From positions 229,468 through 293,467 of the forward strand of contig NZ_JAMYJR010000026.1 of NCBI RefSeq assembly GCF_024137025.1: a DNA stretch of 64,000 bases, given 5' to 3'. Below are positions 42,804-51,630 of the stretch, piece by piece. Made by a program: the position numbers and the translations under genes. Origin of the DNA: Paractinoplanes aksuensis. Its GTDB lineage: Bacteria; Actinomycetota; Actinomycetes; Mycobacteriales; Micromonosporaceae. Each line of letters starts with the position of its first letter. Within the stretch, counting starts at the first letter, position 1. The notes beneath the pieces were generated by a model. It saw only the letters and a program-made list of their open reading frames with translations, had not been told where the DNA came from and made no database searches.

Positions 42804-44183
42804 GTGGACAACCTTCCCGCCTGGCTCCTCGCCGAGATCGAGACCGTGCCGGCCTACCAGGCCTTCGCCGGGGTCGACGACCTGCACGCCGGGCTCCGGC
42901 GGATCGCGGACCGTCACCCCGGCGTCGCGTCGTTGCGCCGCTGCGGCAGCTCTCGCCAGGGCAACCCGCTGTGGTGCCTGACGATCTCGTCGGAAAAAGA
43001 GGACGCGCCCGAGGCGCTGGCCTTCGGCCTGCCCCACCCGAACGAGCCGATCGGCGGTCTGACCGCGCTGCACCTGGCCGAACGGCTGTGTGAGGACCCG
43101 GCGTTGCGGGAACGGCTGGGGCACACGTGGCGGATCGTGGACTGCGCCGACCCGGACGGGCTGCGGCTCAACGAGGGCTGGCTGGGCGGGCCGTTCACCC
43201 GGGCCCACTACGCCGAGCACTTCTACCGTCCGGCCGGGCGCGACCAGGTCGAGTGGACGTTCCCGGTCAACCACGGGGAGGCGTACTTCGACGAGCCGAT
43301 CCCCGAGACGCAGGCGCTGATGCGGCTGATCGACGCGCACCGGCCGGCGTTGATCGCCTCGCTGCACAACAGTGAGCTCGGGGGCGCGTACTACTGGCTC
43401 AGCCGGGCCGAGCCCGCGTTGCACCCGGTGTTGCAGCGGGTGCCCGAGCACCTGGGCATTCCGCTCGACCGCGGCGAGCCCGAGGCGCCCGACCTGGTGC
43501 TGCTCGACGACGCCATCTACGAGGCGGCGCCGCTGGCCACCGTCTACGAGCGCACGATGGCCCGCAACGAACCGTGGATCTTCGAGGGCGGCAGCACCAC
43601 CTGGTACGCCCACCAGTGGGGCTCGTTCATGCTGGTCAGCGAGCTGCCGTACTGGCTCGACGCGCGCGCCGGGGACACCACGCCGGCCGGGATCGGGTAT
43701 GCCGAGGCGCTGGCGGCCAATGCGGTCGCGCTCACCGATCTGGCCGAGTTGCTCACCCGTACGCTGGCCCGGGTCGAAAGCCACCTGCTGGCCCCCACCT
43801 CCCCGTTCTGGCGGGCCGCGCGCTTCTACGCCGCGATGCTCGAGGGCGCCGGCCCGGCCCGGCTGGCCCGCAGCAAGGAGGCGGCCTCGGACCGGCCGGC
43901 CACGGTGGCCGAAGCCACCTCGCTGGCCCTCAACGTGCACGAGTACCGGCTGCGTTACGGCGGCATCCTGCGGCGGGCGCTGCGCGGGGAGGCCGCGGTG
44001 GGCAACGTCCGCGGAACGATTCGCGACGCGCTGGCCGAGGTGGAGCGCCGGTACGCCGAGTGGCTGGCCGAGGACGCCCGCGTGGCCGAGCTCGAACCGA
44101 TCGAGATCCGTCGACTTGTCGCGGTGCAGTACGCGGCCACCATAGCGGCCGCGGCCCATCTGGCAGGACGTATGGAAATGTGA
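42804..44183 (+). CDS. M14-family zinc carboxypeptidase-like protein
   Basis: 459 residues from GTG 42804 (VDNLPAWLLAEIETVPAYQA). The zinc site is visible: HPNE (H78, E81) and SLHNSE (H188), with WIFEGGSTTWY giving the candidate catalytic Glu (about E261). No signal peptide, so it is probably cytoplasmic; it belongs to the M14 branch acting on small peptides, peptidoglycan stems or amides. The substrate is not evident from the neighbours. The gene lies 16 bp after the permease gene and ends 37 bp before the iron box of the siderophore operon. Confidence 0.9.
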   Translation: MDNLPAWLLAEIETVPAYQAFAGVDDLHAGLRRIADRHPGVASLRRCGSSRQGNPLWCLTISSEKEDAPEALAFGLPHPNEPIGGLTALHLAERLCEDPALRERLGHTWRIVDCADPDGLRLNEGWLGGPFTRAHYAEHFYRPAGRDQVEWTFPVNHGEAYFDEPIPETQALMRLIDAHRPALIASLHNSELGGAYYWLSRAEPALHPVLQRVPEHLGIPLDRGEPEAPDLVLLDDAIYEAAPLATVYERTMARNEPWIFEGGSTTWYAHQWGSFMLVSELPYWLDARAGDTTPAGIGYAEALAANAVALTDLAELLTRTLARVESHLLAPTSPFWRAARFYAAMLEGAGPARLARSKEAASDRPATVAEATSLALNVHEYRLRYGGILRRALRGEAAVGNVRGTIRDALAEVERRYAEWLAEDARVAELEPIEIRRLVAVQYAATIAAAAHLAGRMEM

Positions 44184-44220
44184 CCTGAACAGCTCTGACT
44201 TGCGGATATGGTGGTGATCG

Positions 44221-44239
44221 TTAGGTTAGGCTCACCTAT
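44221..44239 (+). promoter_or_regulatory. Iron box (IdeR/DmdR1/DtxR-type operator)
   Basis: TTAGGTTAGGCTCACCTAT matches the 19-bp actinobacterial iron-box consensus TTAGGTTAGGCTAACCTAA at 17 of 19 positions. It lies 19 bp upstream of the siderophore-binding lipoprotein start. Iron-loaded regulator would repress the uptake operon here. Confidence 0.93.
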
Positions 44240-44258
44240 TAATCTTGATGGAGCCTTC

Positions 44259-45269
44259 ATGCGCCTGCCATTTTCCCGCGCTCGCCGGCTGCTCCCGGTA
44301 GCCGTCCTCGGCGCTGCTGTCGCCCTCTCGGGGTGCTCGACGAGCGGCACCGAGGACGACAACGCGGCCCCCGGGACCGCCGCCTCGGGCGCGTCCCAGT
44401 TCCCGGCCACGGTGACCACCGCGTTCGGTGACGTGACGATCAGCAAGCAGCCGGAGCGTGTGGTCGCTCTCGGGTGGAGCGACGCCGACGTCGCCCTCTC
44501 GCTCGGCGTGCAGCCGGTCGGGGCGGCCGACTGGCTGGCCTTCGGCGGCGACGGGCAGGGCCCCTGGAACACGGGCAAGTACACGACCGCGCCCGAGATC
44601 CTGGGCACGCTCGAGCTCGACATGGAGAAGGTGGCGGCGCTCAAGCCCGACCTGATCCTGGACACCCGGTCGAGCGGTGACAAGGCCCGCCACGACCAGC
44701 TGGCCAAGCTCGGCGTCCCGGTGATCGACCCGCCCAAGGGCGGCGAGATGTACCTGACCTCGTGGGAGCAGCAGCTCGACATGATCGGCACCGCGCTCGG
44801 CAAGAAGACCGAGGCCGACAAGCTCAAGAGCGACCTCGAGGCGAAGTTCACCGCCGCCGCGGCGGCCAACCCGGGCTTCAAGGACAAGACCGTCGCGGCG
44901 GTCGCGCGCACCGGCGACGGCTGGGGCGCCTACGTCACCGGCGACGGCCGGGTCGACTTCCTGACCAAGCTCGGCTTCAAGAACGCGCCGGCGATCGAGG
45001 CCCTGAAGAAGGACTCGTTCTACATCCCGCTCTCCAGCGAGCAGCTCGACCTGGCCGACGCCGACGTGACCGTGGTGTTCCTCATCCAGGCCACGCTCGA
45101 CCAGGTCAAGGGGGACAAGCTCTTCCAGGCCGTGCCGTCGGTCAAGGCCGGTCACGTGGCCTACATGGACAACAAGGACATCTCGAACGCGTTCTCGAGC
45201 TCGTCCGTCGCCGGCCTGTCCTACGCCGTGGACAAGGTCACCCCGCTGCTGGCCACCGCCGCCGGCTGA
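44259..45269 (+). CDS. Iron-siderophore ABC transporter substrate-binding lipoprotein
   Basis: 336 residues from ATG 44259, with GGAG six bases upstream. Signal peptide with lipobox ALSGC (VAVLGAAVALSGCSTSG). The mature part is a class III (FepB/FhuD/BtuF-like) binding protein: QPERVVALGWSDADVALSLG, LKPDLILDTRSS, AVARTGDGWGAYVTGDGR, and a C-terminal helix pattern. It captures a ferric siderophore outside the membrane and hands it to the two FecCD permeases encoded next. Expression should follow iron limitation through the iron box at 44221. Confidence 0.95.
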   Translation: MRLPFSRARRLLPVAVLGAAVALSGCSTSGTEDDNAAPGTAASGASQFPATVTTAFGDVTISKQPERVVALGWSDADVALSLGVQPVGAADWLAFGGDGQGPWNTGKYTTAPEILGTLELDMEKVAALKPDLILDTRSSGDKARHDQLAKLGVPVIDPPKGGEMYLTSWEQQLDMIGTALGKKTEADKLKSDLEAKFTAAAAANPGFKDKTVAAVARTGDGWGAYVTGDGRVDFLTKLGFKNAPAIEALKKDSFYIPLSSEQLDLADADVTVVFLIQATLDQVKGDKLFQAVPSVKAGHVAYMDNKDISNAFSSSSVAGLSYAVDKVTPLLATAAG

Positions 45270-45275
45270 CCATCG

Positions 45276-46301
45276 GTGCCGGACACGGACACCCGGCACC
45301 GCAGGGCCGCCAAGCTCTCCACCGGACTGGTGGTGATCGTGGCGGCCCTCGCGGGCGCCGCACTGCTGAGCCTCGCCGTCGGAGCCCGCGACGTGCCCTT
45401 CGGCACGGTGCTTCACGCCCTCGTGAACCCGGACCCGAACTCCACCCTCGACCTGATCGTGACCGAGTCGCGGCTGCCCCGCACGATCGTCGGGCTGCTC
45501 GCGGGGGCCGCGTTCGGCCTGGCCGGCGCCGTGATCCAGGGCGTCACCCGCAACCCGCTGGCCGACCCCGGCATCCTCGGCGTCAACGCCGGGGCCGGGC
45601 TGTTCATCGTCATCGCGATCAGCTTCTTCGGCATCACGAACCTGACCGGGTACGTCTGGTTCGGCTTCCTCGGCGCCGCGATCACCTCGGTGCTCGTCTA
45701 CACGGTCGGCTCGATCGGGCGGGGCGGCGCCACCCCGGTCAAGCTCGCGCTGGCCGGCGCCGCGGTCACGGCCGCCCTGACCTCGTTCACCACCGCCGTG
45801 CTGATCACCGACGTCGACGCCTACGACCAGTTCCGGTTCTGGCAGGTCGGCTCGCTGGCCGGGCGGGGCACCGACATCGCCGTCCAGAGCATCCCGTTCC
45901 TGGTCGCCGGCGCGTTGCTCGCCTTCTGTTCGGCCCGGGCCCTCAACGCCCTGGCCCTGGGCGACGACGTGGCCACCTCGTTCGGGCAGAACGTGCTGGT
46001 GGCCCGGCTCATCGCGGCCGGCGCGGTGGTGCTGCTGTGCGGCACGGCCACCTCGATGGCCGGTCCGCTGGTCTTCATCGGCCTGGTCATTCCGCACATC
46101 GCGCGGGCCATCACCGGGCCCGACCACCGCTGGCTGCTGCCCTACTCGATGCTGCTGGCGCCGTTGCTGCTGCTGATCGCGGACGTGATCGGCCGGGTCG
46201 TGGCCCGTCCCGGTGAGGTGCAGGTCGGCATCGTCACCGCGATCATCGGCGCGCCCATCTTCGTGGCCATGGCCCGTCGCGAGAAGCTGGCCGAGCTGTG
46301 A
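45276..46301 (+). CDS. FecCD-family siderophore permease, first subunit
   Basis: 341 residues from GTG 45276, 6 bp after the lipoprotein stop. About nine membrane helices; family stretches SRLPRTIVGLLAGAAFGLAG, AVIQGVTRNPLADPGILG and GPLVFIGLVIPHIARAITG are all present. It pairs with the next gene to form the membrane channel for ferric siderophore uptake. Its stop overlaps the next GTG by four bases. Confidence 0.95.
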   Translation: MPDTDTRHRRAAKLSTGLVVIVAALAGAALLSLAVGARDVPFGTVLHALVNPDPNSTLDLIVTESRLPRTIVGLLAGAAFGLAGAVIQGVTRNPLADPGILGVNAGAGLFIVIAISFFGITNLTGYVWFGFLGAAITSVLVYTVGSIGRGGATPVKLALAGAAVTAALTSFTTAVLITDVDAYDQFRFWQVGSLAGRGTDIAVQSIPFLVAGALLAFCSARALNALALGDDVATSFGQNVLVARLIAAGAVVLLCGTATSMAGPLVFIGLVIPHIARAITGPDHRWLLPYSMLLAPLLLLIADVIGRVVARPGEVQVGIVTAIIGAPIFVAMARREKLAEL

Positions 46302-47329
46302 AGGGCGGAGTGGTCGCGGCGACCCGCCGCCGCGAGAGCGCCCGGGCCCGCTTCGTCGCCGTCGCGCTGTCGGTCGGGGTGATCGCGATGTTCACGCTCA
46401 CGCTGTCGTACGGCGACTTCCAGATCTCGCTGCCCGACGTGGTGCGTTCGCTGCTGGGGCAACCCACGCCGGCCGGCGTCGACTACATCATGCACGACCT
46501 GCGCCTGCCCCGGGCCTCCGTCTCGGCGCTGGCCGGGCTGGCCTTCGGACTGGCCGGCGCGATCTTCCAGCAGCTGCTGCGCAACCCGCTGGCCAGCCCC
46601 GACGTGATCGGCGTGAGCCAGGGCGCGACCACCGCGGCCGTGGTCACCCTGCTGGTGTTCGGGGTCGAGGGCGGCATCGTGGCCGCGGCCGGCCTGGCCG
46701 GGGCGTTGATCAGCGCGCTGGTCATCTATGCGCTTTCCTGGCGCAAGGGGGTGGGCGGGTACCGCTTCATCCTGGTCGGCATCGGCATCGGCACGGTGCT
46801 GACCAGCATCACCTCGTACATTTTGACCCGGTCCGACGTCAAGGTGGCGGCCGAGGCGATGATCTGGCTGACCGGCAGCGTCAACGGGCGCACCTGGGAG
46901 CAGATCGTCCCGCTGGCCGTGGCCGTGGTGATCCTGGTCCCGGTGGCGCTGACCCTCGGGCGGGTGCTCACCGGCATGCAACTCGGCGACGACCTGGCCA
47001 CGGCCTTTGGCGTCCGGGTGCAGTGGAGCCGTTTCGCGTTGCTGATCGTGGCCGTCTGCCTGGCCGGCATGGCGACCTCGGCCGCCGGGCCGATCGCGTT
47101 CGTGGCCTTCATGTCCGGGCCCATCGCGGCCCGCCTGGTCGGCGGGGGACGACCCGTGCTGATCCAGGCCGCCCTGGTCGGCGCGCTGCTGGTGCTCGTC
47201 TCCGACTTCATCGGGTCGCACCTGCTGGGCCCCCGCCAGTTCCCCGTCGGCGTCGTCACCGGCGTCATCGGGGCCCCCTACCTGCTGTGGCTGCTGGCCA
47301 CCGCCAACCGCTCCGGCCGAGGAGGATGA
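46298..47329 (+). CDS. FecCD-family siderophore permease, second subunit
   Basis: 343 residues from GTG 46298. Membrane helices in the FecCD pattern with LRLPRASVSALAGLAFGLAG, AIFQQLLRNPLASPDVIGVS and GPIAFVAFMSGPIAARLVGG. It forms the heterodimeric channel with the preceding permease. Four-base overlaps at both ends (GTGA before, ATGA after) couple the translation of the three transporter genes. Confidence 0.95.
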   Translation: MKGGVVAATRRRESARARFVAVALSVGVIAMFTLTLSYGDFQISLPDVVRSLLGQPTPAGVDYIMHDLRLPRASVSALAGLAFGLAGAIFQQLLRNPLASPDVIGVSQGATTAAVVTLLVFGVEGGIVAAAGLAGALISALVIYALSWRKGVGGYRFILVGIGIGTVLTSITSYILTRSDVKVAAEAMIWLTGSVNGRTWEQIVPLAVAVVILVPVALTLGRVLTGMQLGDDLATAFGVRVQWSRFALLIVAVCLAGMATSAAGPIAFVAFMSGPIAARLVGGGRPVLIQAALVGALLVLVSDFIGSHLLGPRQFPVGVVTGVIGAPYLLWLLATANRSGRGG

Positions 47330-48144
47330 CCGTGCCCCTGGATCTGAAGGCCGACCGGCTGTCGCTGGGATACGGCGAACGAACCATCGTCCGCGACATG
47401 AACATGCACCTGCCGACGGGCAAGGTGACCATCATCGTCGGACCCAACGCGTGCGGGAAGTCGACGTTCCTGCGGGGCCTGGCCCGGCTGCTGCCGGCCG
47501 CTTCGGGCGAGGTGCTGCTGGACGGCAAGTCGATCCACGCCACCCCCAGCCGCGAGGTCGCGCTGCAGCTCGGCATCCTGCCCCAGGGCCCGATCGCCCC
47601 CGACGGCATCACGGTGACCGACCTGGTCAGCCGGGGCCGGCACGTGCACCAGGGCTGGTTCCGGCGGTGGAGCAGCGACGACGACGACGCGGTGACCCAG
47701 GCCCTGACCGCGACCGGGACCCTGCCGCTGGCGGCCCGGCCGGTGGACGAGCTCTCGGGCGGGCAGCGGCAGCGGGTGTGGATCGCGATGGCGCTGGCCC
47801 AGCGCACCGGCATCCTGCTGCTCGACGAGCCGACCACCTACCTCGACATCAGCCACCAGGTCGAGGTGCTCGACCTGGTGACCGACCTCAACGAGGCCGA
47901 GGGCACCACCGTGGTCATCGTGCTGCACGAGCTCAACCTGGCCTTCCGCTACGCCGACCACCTGGTCGTGATGAAGGACGGCGCGGTGGTGACCGCGGGC
48001 AGCCCCAACGACGTGCTCAGCGAGCAGGTCATCGCGGACGTGTTCGGCATGCGCTGCCGCCTCGTCAACGACCCGATCTCGAACACTCCGATGATCGTCC
48101 CGATCGGCCGGCACCGGGTAGGGGAAGGCGATCGTCCGGAATAG
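47326..48144 (+). CDS. Siderophore ABC transporter ATP-binding protein (FecE/FepC type)
   Basis: 272 residues from ATG 47326, preceded by GGAGG. Walker A GPNACGKST, Q-loop GILPQGPIAPDGITV, signature LSGGQRQRVWIAMALAQ, Walker B ILLLDEPTTYLD, switch VLHELN. It supplies energy for ferric siderophore import through the two FecCD permeases. It completes the iron-box operon (lipoprotein, two permeases, ATPase). No siderophore synthesis genes are in the window, so the cell may use a siderophore made elsewhere. Confidence 0.96.
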   Translation: MTVPLDLKADRLSLGYGERTIVRDMNMHLPTGKVTIIVGPNACGKSTFLRGLARLLPAASGEVLLDGKSIHATPSREVALQLGILPQGPIAPDGITVTDLVSRGRHVHQGWFRRWSSDDDDAVTQALTATGTLPLAARPVDELSGGQRQRVWIAMALAQRTGILLLDEPTTYLDISHQVEVLDLVTDLNEAEGTTVVIVLHELNLAFRYADHLVVMKDGAVVTAGSPNDVLSEQVIADVFGMRCRLVNDPISNTPMIVPIGRHRVGEGDRPE

Positions 48145-48160
48145 GCTCTAACCTGCGGAC

Positions 48161-48898
48161 ATGCCTGACTTCGAGCGCGCCGATCTGAGCGGATCCCGGT
48201 TCACCGACGTCGACCTGCGGCGCTCGGTGTTCCGGGAAACGGACTTCTACGAGTGCGTCATGCGCGGTGTCTATCTCGGCAATGTGAACATCGACGGCGC
48301 GATCGAGAACCTGGTGATCAACGGTGTCGATGTGGTGCCGTTGATCGAGGCCGAGCTCGACCGGCGCGACCCACAGCGGGTCAAGATGCGCCCGGTCGAC
48401 CCGGCCGGGTTCCGCGAGGCGTGGGACATCATCGAGCGGTTGTGGGCCGGGACGGTCGAGCGGGCCCGCCAACTGCCGGCCGACCAGCTGCACGTCTCGG
48501 TGGACAGCGAGTGGTCGTTCATCGAGACGCTGCGGCACCTGGCCTTCGCCACCGAGTCATGGGTGTCGCGGGCGATTCTGGGCGATCCGTCGCCGTGGCA
48601 TCCGCTCAGCCTGCCCTGGGACGGCATGGAGGACACGCCCGGTGTGCCCCGGGACCGGTCGGTGCGGCCCAGCCTCGACGAGGCGCTCGCGGTGCGGCTC
48701 GACCGGATGGCGACCGTGCGCCGGGTGCTCGACGGGCTCACCGCTGAGTCGCTGGCCGCCGAAACGAAGCCGGTCGAGGGGGCCGGCTGGCCGCCGCCGC
48801 GGTCTTTCCCCGTACGGGAATGCCTGTTGACCGTCCTCAACGAGGAATGGCAGCACCGGCTCTATGCCGAGCGCGACCTTTCCGTGCTCGAGCGCTGA
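48161..48898 (+). CDS. DinB-like protein with N-terminal pentapeptide repeats
   Basis: 245 residues. The first 50 hold pentapeptide-type repeats (FERADLSGSRFTDVDLRRSV, then FRETDFYECVMRGVYLGNVN). A four-helix DinB/DUF664 domain follows with histidines placed as metal ligands (ETLRHLAFATESW; NEEWQHRLYAERD). DinB-fold enzymes act as thiol transferases (mycothiol- or bacillithiol-dependent) or hydrolases; this one's substrate is unknown. It starts 16 bp after the siderophore ATPase stop, so read-through is possible. Its end overlaps the convergent methyltransferase by 37 bases. Confidence 0.9.
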   Translation: MPDFERADLSGSRFTDVDLRRSVFRETDFYECVMRGVYLGNVNIDGAIENLVINGVDVVPLIEAELDRRDPQRVKMRPVDPAGFREAWDIIERLWAGTVERARQLPADQLHVSVDSEWSFIETLRHLAFATESWVSRAILGDPSPWHPLSLPWDGMEDTPGVPRDRSVRPSLDEALAVRLDRMATVRRVLDGLTAESLAAETKPVEGAGWPPPRSFPVRECLLTVLNEEWQHRLYAERDLSVLER

Positions 48899-49755
48899 AA
48901 GTGCCACAGGATCGCCACCGGTGAGGACGCCGACGCCGAGTGGTAGGCCTCGGGCGCCTGGCCGACCAGACTCCAGGGCCAGGTGTCCCACTCCTCGATC
49001 GGGAACCGGCGGCCGGCGGTGCCGCCGTCGATCGGCTCGGCGCAGCCCCGCACCTCCAGGCCGACGGGCAGGGCCGCGGCCAGATAATCGCTCGCCCGAT
49101 GCTGGTACGAGAAGATCAGCCGGGGTTCGTCGTCGTGCGTGCGGACGTGCGGCATCGAGCCCAGCAGCACCCGCTCGTGGTGGATGTCGGTGACGATCAG
49201 GTGGCCGCCCGGCTTGAGCACCCGGGCCAGTTCGGCGAAGGCGGGCTTCAGGTCGGGCAGATGAGCCAGGGCGAGGGCACAGATCACCAGGTCGGCGTGC
49301 TCATCGGGCAGCGGCAAGGCATCCAGGTCGCCGTCACGGAATTCGGCCTGCGGCACGCGTACGCGGGCCCGCGCCAACATGTCGGGCGAACTGTCCACTC
49401 CGGTCAATCGAAAGCCCCGCGCCGCCAGATACTCGGTGTGCCGCCCGGTGCCGCAGGCGGCGTCCACCGCGACCCCCGGTTCGAGCCGATCGACGATCTC
49501 GTGGACGAACGGTTCCTCGTACGCGAAAAGGCCGTTTCCCGGTTGGTCGTACGTCTCGGCCCACACGCGATAGCCGGAGACAGTGTCGACAGCTTGAGCC
49601 TCCACCCCGTCACCGAGCCCCGGGTCGTCGAGCAGCCGGCGGATCTCGGCCACCCGCTGCTCGGCGAAGGCGCGATCGTGCTCGCCCCCGTACGCGCGCA
49701 ACAGCGACAGCCCCTGAACCCCGAGCAGATAGTGCAGCGGATGCTGGTAGATCAC
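48862..49755 (-). CDS. Class I SAM-dependent methyltransferase
   Basis: 297 residues from GTG 49755 (VIYQHPLHYLLGVQGLSLLR). The N-terminal 90 residues form an extension present in a subset of actinobacterial methyltransferases. The SAM-binding core shows AVDAACGTGRHTEYLAARGF, LTGVDSSPDML, FRDGDLDALPL, VICALALAHLPDLKPAFAEL and RVLKPGGHLIVTD. A histidine follows at the active end (DIHHERVLLG). The substrate is unknown. It lies 10 bp after the SelW-like gene on the same strand. Confidence 0.93.
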   Translation of the reverse strand: MIYQHPLHYLLGVQGLSLLRAYGGEHDRAFAEQRVAEIRRLLDDPGLGDGVEAQAVDTVSGYRVWAETYDQPGNGLFAYEEPFVHEIVDRLEPGVAVDAACGTGRHTEYLAARGFRLTGVDSSPDMLARARVRVPQAEFRDGDLDALPLPDEHADLVICALALAHLPDLKPAFAELARVLKPGGHLIVTDIHHERVLLGSMPHVRTHDDEPRLIFSYQHRASDYLAAALPVGLEVRGCAEPIDGGTAGRRFPIEEWDTWPWSLVGQAPEAYHSASASSPVAILWHFQRSSTERSRSA

Positions 49756-49765
49756 GCCGCCGACG

Positions 49766-50077
49766 CTAGGGCTGCTCGTCGGCCGCCGCCACTGCATTAC
49801 CGGCACGGTCGCTGTGCCCGAGCGAGCGGCCGGGCGCGATCCGGTCGCGCACCAGCCGCTTCAACTCGGTCAGTTCCGGGTGGCCGCTCTCTTTGCGCGA
49901 CCAGATCAGCTCGTCGTCGAGCCGGATGTCGAACACCCCGCCGGTCCCGGGCACCAGGGCCACCTCACCCAGCTCTTTCTGGAACGTGGTGAGCAGCTCT
50001 TGTGCCGTCCACGCGGCCCGCAGCAACCAGCGGCACTGCGTGCAGTATTCGATCTCGAGCCGGGGTGTCCTCGTCAC
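49766..50077 (-). CDS. SelW/Rdx-type thioredoxin-like protein
   Basis: 103 residues starting MTRTPRLEIEYCTQCRWLLR. The CxxC motif (YCTQC) after the first beta strand, the following helix, and GTGGVFDIRLDDELIWSRKE are the Rdx family pattern (SelT/SelW/SelH); here both positions are Cys, no selenocysteine. Expected to act as a small thiol-redox protein in the cytoplasm. The C-terminal 20 residues (SLGHSDRAGNAVAAADEQP) look unstructured. Confidence 0.93.
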   Translation of the reverse strand: MTRTPRLEIEYCTQCRWLLRAAWTAQELLTTFQKELGEVALVPGTGGVFDIRLDDELIWSRKESGHPELTELKRLVRDRIAPGRSLGHSDRAGNAVAAADEQP

Positions 50078-50137
50078 AGTTCCCGATTATCTCCCGGGGC
50101 GACGTCGTGGTTGATCCGGAACAGGCGTCCTGGCGAA

Positions 50138-51553
50138 TCAGGCCGGTTCCAGCACCTTCTCATCGGGGGCGGTCTCGGCCGGGCGCACCGAGCGCAGCGA
50201 CCACAGCGCGATCGGAATGCCCACCGCGACCAGGGCCGCCGCCACCACGAGCGAGAACTGGTAGCCCGCGAGGTAGCGGTGCAGTTCGCTGCCGGTGGCC
50301 GCGTTCGAGCGGTTGGTCAGAATGGCGCCCAGGATCGTGATGCCGAGCAGGCCGAACACCTCGCGCGAGACGTTGAGCATGCCCGAGGCGATCCCGGCCC
50401 GGCTCAGCGGCAGCGCGCCCACCACGACGTTGTTCAACGGCACGAGCAGGCCACCACCGACGCCGTAGACCACGAACCAGGGCAGCAGGTCGAGATACGT
50501 GGTTCCTTCCCCGTACGACGAGATGCCGGCCACCGACACCGCCATGAGCGCGAGGGCCGCGGCCACCGTGCGGGCCGCCCCGAACCGCGCCTCGAGCCGC
50601 GGTGCGAGCGTGGCCATCACGGCCATGACCAGCGCCATCGGCACGAACGCGGCGCCCGCCTCGGTGGGTGAGAAGCCGAGCACGTTCTGCATGTAGATGG
50701 CCGTGTAGAAGTAGATGCCGAACACGCCGAACGCCCACAGGCCCATCGCGAGCAGCCCGCCGCTGAACACCCGCATGCGGAAGAAGCCGAGATCCATCAT
50801 CGGGTTGGCCGAGCGGGCCTCGATGATCACGAAGGCGATCGCGCCCGCCGCGGCCAGGGCGAAACCGGCCAGGATGCCGCCCGACGTCCAGCCCCGCGAC
50901 TCGCCCTCGATCAGCGAGAACGTCAGGGCGAAGAGGGCGATCGAGGACGCGGCCAGGCCGGGCAGGTCGAGCCCCTTGGCCGTGCCCCGCCGCCCGGCCG
51001 GGATGCTGACGGCCGCGAGCACGGCCGTGGCCACGCCGATCGGCGCGTTGATCAGGAAGATCCAGCCCCACGAGACGTGCTCGCTGAGCCAGCCGCCGGT
51101 CAGCGGGCCGATGGCCAGGGCCAGCGCGCCCACCCCGCCCCAGATGCCGATCGCCGTGCTGCGCTCGCGCGGGTCGGGGAACAGCGCCGGCAGCAGGGCC
51201 AGCGAGGCCGGGGTGAGCAGGGCGGCGCCGATGCCCTGGACGGCCCGGGCGCCGATCAGCATCTCCTGGTTCTGGGCCAGGCCGGCGACCACCGAGGCCA
51301 CGGTGAAGACGGCCAGGCCGGAGAAGAACGCGACCCGCATGCCCAGCACGTCGGCGATGCGGCCGCCGGCCAGCAGCAGGCCCGCGAAGACCAGGATGTA
51401 CGAGCTGGCGATCCACTCCAGGCCCTCGATGCTCAGCCCGAGGTCGCGCTGGATGGAGGGCAGAGCCACGTTGACGACGTTGTTGTCGAGGTAGGTCATG
51501 AAGGTCCCGAGCGCCACCGCGACCAGCGCCCACCACCTGCGATTCTTCTCCAT
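50138..51553 (-). CDS. MFS multidrug transporter, EmrB/QacA (DHA2) type
   Basis: 471 residues with 14 predicted helices. It begins MEKNRRWWALVAVALGTFMT and shows the DHA2 signature VNVALPSIQRDLGLS, motif A-like LAGGRIADVLGMR and motif C-like GPLTGGWLSEHVSWGWIFLI. It exports drugs or antibiotics by proton antiport. The TetR gene 78 bp away is divergent, and the gap holds several repeats of TGTACGTTGTA-like operator words, so induction by its substrates is expected. Confidence 0.95.
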   Translation of the reverse strand: MEKNRRWWALVAVALGTFMTYLDNNVVNVALPSIQRDLGLSIEGLEWIASSYILVFAGLLLAGGRIADVLGMRVAFFSGLAVFTVASVVAGLAQNQEMLIGARAVQGIGAALLTPASLALLPALFPDPRERSTAIGIWGGVGALALAIGPLTGGWLSEHVSWGWIFLINAPIGVATAVLAAVSIPAGRRGTAKGLDLPGLAASSIALFALTFSLIEGESRGWTSGGILAGFALAAAGAIAFVIIEARSANPMMDLGFFRMRVFSGGLLAMGLWAFGVFGIYFYTAIYMQNVLGFSPTEAGAAFVPMALVMAVMATLAPRLEARFGAARTVAAALALMAVSVAGISSYGEGTTYLDLLPWFVVYGVGGGLLVPLNNVVVGALPLSRAGIASGMLNVSREVFGLLGITILGAILTNRSNAATGSELHRYLAGYQFSLVVAAALVAVGIPIALWSLRSVRPAETAPDEKVLEPA

Positions 51554-51563
51554 CGAGTCCCCC

Positions 51564-51620
51564 TGTACGACGTACCTGTACGTTGTAGATGTACGTCGTA
51601 CATGAGACCTGTACGTTGTA
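51564..51620. promoter_or_regulatory. Clustered TetR operators between the MFS gene and its regulator
   Basis: TGTACGACGTAC (51564-51575) and GTACGTCGTACA (51591-51602) form a perfect 12-bp inverted pair. TGTACGTTGTA occurs at 51577-51587 and again at 51610-51620, exactly 33 bp apart. At least two overlapping near-palindromes cover the divergent promoters and the sequence just before the TetR start. Confidence 0.8.
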
Positions 51621-51630
51621 TGGTTGTCAA

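Noticed and set aside
45000..48144. Plus- and minus-strand long frames (for example 44232-46127) within the siderophore operon
   Set aside because: Shadows of the FecCD and ATPase genes, which have clear motifs and four-base overlaps in their own frames.
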